From Lachnospiraceae bacterium (GTDB lineage Bacteria > Bacillota > Clostridia > Lachnospirales > Lachnospiraceae), in the NCBI GenBank assembly GCA_029063085.1, contig JAIDOW010000100.1, positions 1 through 53,484 of the forward strand: a stretch of DNA of 53,484 nt, read 5' to 3'. This document shows positions 51,715 through 53,484 of this stretch, one piece after another; the first letter of the stretch is position 1; each line of letters opens with the position of its first letter. The notes beneath the pieces are model-generated. The model was not told the origin of the DNA. It worked only from the letters and a program-made list of their open reading frames with translations, and did no database searches. A program made the translations under genes and the position numbers.

Positions 51715-52777
51715 TGTATGCCACCTCCTCATCTTCAGATTCCGGTTTGTTCATAATTTGGATATTAAAGGGATCTACAGTGATACCGACTTTTTCTCCT
51801 ACAGGATGCATAAGTGTGGAATGAACAAGCCATTCAAAATTACCGGCCATAACTTCCATTTCATAGTGGACTCCTTTGAAAATGACATGAGTAACCTCAC
51901 CTGAAATCGTTCCGTCTTCAGGTTTACATAAAACAACATCTTCAGGGCGTATGACCACATCTACCGGTTTGTTGACACCAAAGTTTTCGTCTACACAATT
52001 CCATTTTGCATTTAGGAAAGAGACCAGCCGGTCTTCTATCATAACCGCATCAATTAAATTGCTGTCGCCTATAAAATCTGCCACAAAAGCATTCTGGGGT
52101 TCATTATAAATATCCTCTGGTGTGCCAATCTGCTGAATATACCCCTGATTCATAACTACAATGGTATCACTCATGGTAAGAGCTTCTTCCTGATCGTGGG
52201 TCACATATATAAAGGTGATTCCGAGTTCATTTTTTAATCGAATCAATTCGTACTGCATATCCTGACGGAGTTTCAGGTCAAGGGCACCAAGAGGTTCATC
52301 CAGTAAAAGGATTTTAGGCTCATTGACAATGGCACGGGCAATAGCGATTCGTTGCTGCTGACCACCGCTTAACGAATCCGGTTTACGATTTCCATAACCA
52401 TCCAAATTTACTAGTTTCAGAGCATATTTAATCTTATCATCAATATATGTTTTGCTTTTGTTTTTCAGCTTTAGACCAAAAGCAATATTTTCTGCAATTG
52501 TCATATGGGTAAAAAGTGCATATTTTTGGAACACAGTGTTTAATTGGCGCTTATTCGGTGGTACATTTGTGATGTCTCTGCCGTCTAACATAACTTTGCC
52601 GGAATCTGGTTGTTCAAATCCTCCGATAATCCGGAGCGTTGTGGTTTTTCCACAGCCCGAAGGTCCTAAAAGGGTTAAAAATTCATTTTCCCTGATGTAT
52701 AAGTTAAAATCGTCTAATACGATATTGTTATTATAAGATTTTGTGATTCCTAAAAGATCAATTAGTTTGTTAGCCAT
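51704..52777 (-). CDS. potA: Polyamine ABC transporter ATPase PotA
   Basis: A 357-residue subunit: ATPase domain at 1-240 with Walker [10 protein letters not shown], signature [15 protein letters not shown], Walker [15 protein letters not shown] and VTHDQEEA; then a C-terminal TOBE-like regulatory domain ([16 protein letters not shown]). AAGGAGG fits ATG 52777; the frame opens at 52801. First transporter gene of the operon, 48 bases after the regulator gene. Confidence 0.95.
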   Translation of the reverse strand: MANKLIDLLGITKSYNNNIVLDDFNLYIRENEFLTLLGPSGCGKTTTLRIIGGFEQPDSGKVMLDGRDITNVPPNKRQLNTVFQKYALFTHMTIAENIAFGLKLKNKSKTYIDDKIKYALKLVNLDGYGNRKPDSLSGGQQQRIAIARAIVNEPKILLLDEPLGALDLKLRQDMQYELIRLKNELGITFIYVTHDQEEALTMSDTIVVMNQGYIQQIGTPEDIYNEPQNAFVADFIGDSNLIDAVMIEDRLVSFLNAKWNCVDENFGVNKPVDVVIRPEDVVLCKPEDGTISGEVTHVIFKGVHYEMEVMAGNFEWLVHSTLMHPVGEKVGITVDPFNIQIMNKPESEDEEVAYIEE

Positions 52778-52825
52778 GGAATCATATCCTCCTTCTGTCA
52801 TGATAGTGAAAGGTTGGTTAAAATG

Positions 52826-53362
52826 TTAAAAGCTTGGGGGACTGGAAACCCATATCAGGGCTGCACCGTTTTTGCCAGCTTCTATATAATGTCTGCCGGA
52901 GGGGGTGAAGTAAAAGGATTCCCCCTTTTTCGCCTTATAGCACTTACTTCCTATGTGTATTAAAATATTGCCGCTTAGAACATAGCCGAATTCTTCACCC
53001 TCGTGCGGAAGGTCGGGATAAGTGGAACCGCAAGGGGATAAAGTTAAACGGATGGGTTCCATTTCATTTTTCTGGGCATTAGGTATGATCCACTCTATTT
53101 TGTTACCTAATTCTTCATCCGTCTTTTCAAAGTAGTCTTCCTTTTTAAAAACTATCTGTTCTTCTTCCTCATCGTTAAAGAAATCTTTTAGATTGGTTCC
53201 CAGACATTGCAGGATATCTACCAAAGTTGCAATAGAGGGAGATGTAAGATCCCTTTCCAGTTGTGAGATAAACCCTTTAGAAAGCTCTGATCTGTCTGCA
53301 AGCTCTTCCTGTGTTAGGCCTTTGGCGACCCGGAGAGTTTTTAATTTATAGCCTATGTTCAT
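52826..53362 (-). CDS. HTH-cupin transcriptional regulator of polyamine operon
   Basis: A 178-residue regulator: XRE/HTH domain at 1-65 (LRVAKGLTQEELADRSELSKGFISQLE) and a cupin domain at 105-175 (LPHEGEEFGYVLSGNILIHIG, KGESFYFTPSGRHYIEAG). This domain pair is that of PuuR, which senses putrescine. AAAAGGAGAC precedes the ATG. Being first in the operon with potA, potB and potCD, it is likely autoregulated and responds to intracellular polyamine (inference). Confidence 0.92.
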   Translation of the reverse strand: MNIGYKLKTLRVAKGLTQEELADRSELSKGFISQLERDLTSPSIATLVDILQCLGTNLKDFFNDEEEEQIVFKKEDYFEKTDEELGNKIEWIIPNAQKNEMEPIRLTLSPCGSTYPDLPHEGEEFGYVLSGNILIHIGSKCYKAKKGESFYFTPSGRHYIEAGKNGAALIWVSSPPSF

Positions 53363-53415
53363 ATTGTCTCCTTTTTGATATACCGATAATCACATCAGAT
53401 TGTTTCATGTCTCAT

Positions 53416-53451
53416 ACTATATAATAAACATAAAGTTTACTTTTACTAAAC
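53416..53451 (-). promoter_or_regulatory. Candidate promoter and operator of polyamine operon
   Basis: Minus strand TTTAGT (53449-53444), 17 bases, TATTAT (53426-53421). A near-palindrome GTTTAGTAAAAGTAAAC (53451-53435) covers the -35 box and spacer, where a repressor would block RNA polymerase. Weak hexamers; the dyad is short, so both calls are tentative. Confidence 0.4.
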
Positions 53452-53484
53452 AGACACAAAAGTTATTATACTCATTCTGAAAGT

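Overview
The window reads as a chromosomal segment of a low-GC, anaerobic, gut-type Clostridia, most likely a Lachnospiraceae member (inference). The pointers are a reverse rubrerythrin, a lysine/alanine-rich DUF6465-type protein, PadR-HAAS signalling genes, an ammonium transporter fused to PII, a fused PotCD, many AGGAGG ribosome sites, TTG/GTG/ATT starts and a tRNA without encoded CCA. I see no phage, transposase, CRISPR array or rRNA. It looks like ordinary chromosome with several unusual gene architectures.

Layout. 1-5.2 kb: rubrerythrin, a histone-H1-like repeat protein, proC, an AIM24/TIGR00266 protein, and a PadR / HAAS membrane protein / secreted protein operon. 5.2-7.4 kb (minus): AmtB-PII fusion behind a long structured leader. 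7.5-12.5 kb: AraC-type regulator, a divergent ClpX paralogue, an M18 aminopeptidase, a ZIP metal transporter. 12.6-19.4 kb: hybrid histidine kinase, HtpG under a perfect CIRCE operator, a DUF5721-like protein, a Cache-GGDEF diguanylate cyclase. 19.6-24.9 kb: a solute-binding lipoprotein whose two halves are in swapped order (a natural circular permutation), a second M18 aminopeptidase, a ferredoxin, a two-gene ABC importer (minus) without binding protein, and a polysaccharide deacetylase.

25-35.2 kb is biosynthetic and housekeeping: folC, an HD-domain protein, folP, folB-folK fusion, pheA, then ppx-ppk, then infC-rpmI-rplT behind an L20-leader-like attenuator; infC starts with ATT. tRNA-Leu with anticodon AAG follows. 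35.8-44 kb is sensory: a secreted Big2-like protein, an unlisted 51-codon gene, a FIST protein paired with a cytosolic chemoreceptor, then a tightly packed operon of OPT oligopeptide transporter, PqqD-like protein, MecA-like protein and a Cache chemoreceptor. 44-48.9 kb: HAD phosphatase, small unknown protein, ung, a 754-residue protein of unknown function, a histidine phosphatase. 49-53.4 kb (minus): a polyamine import operon, HTH-cupin regulator, potA, potB, fused potCD.

The intergenic DNA carries at least four families of dispersed short repeats. One is a six-copy inverted repeat (core GGGCTGTCGCAYTAA) placed at gene ends, where it can act as terminator. The strongest candidates for something new are the permuted binding protein, the OPT/PqqD/MecA-like/chemoreceptor operon with the FIST-chemoreceptor pair next to it, the Cache sensor shared by a diguanylate cyclase and a chemoreceptor, tRNA-Leu(AAG), and the structured amt leader. 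All family names come from reading the translations; no database search was possible.
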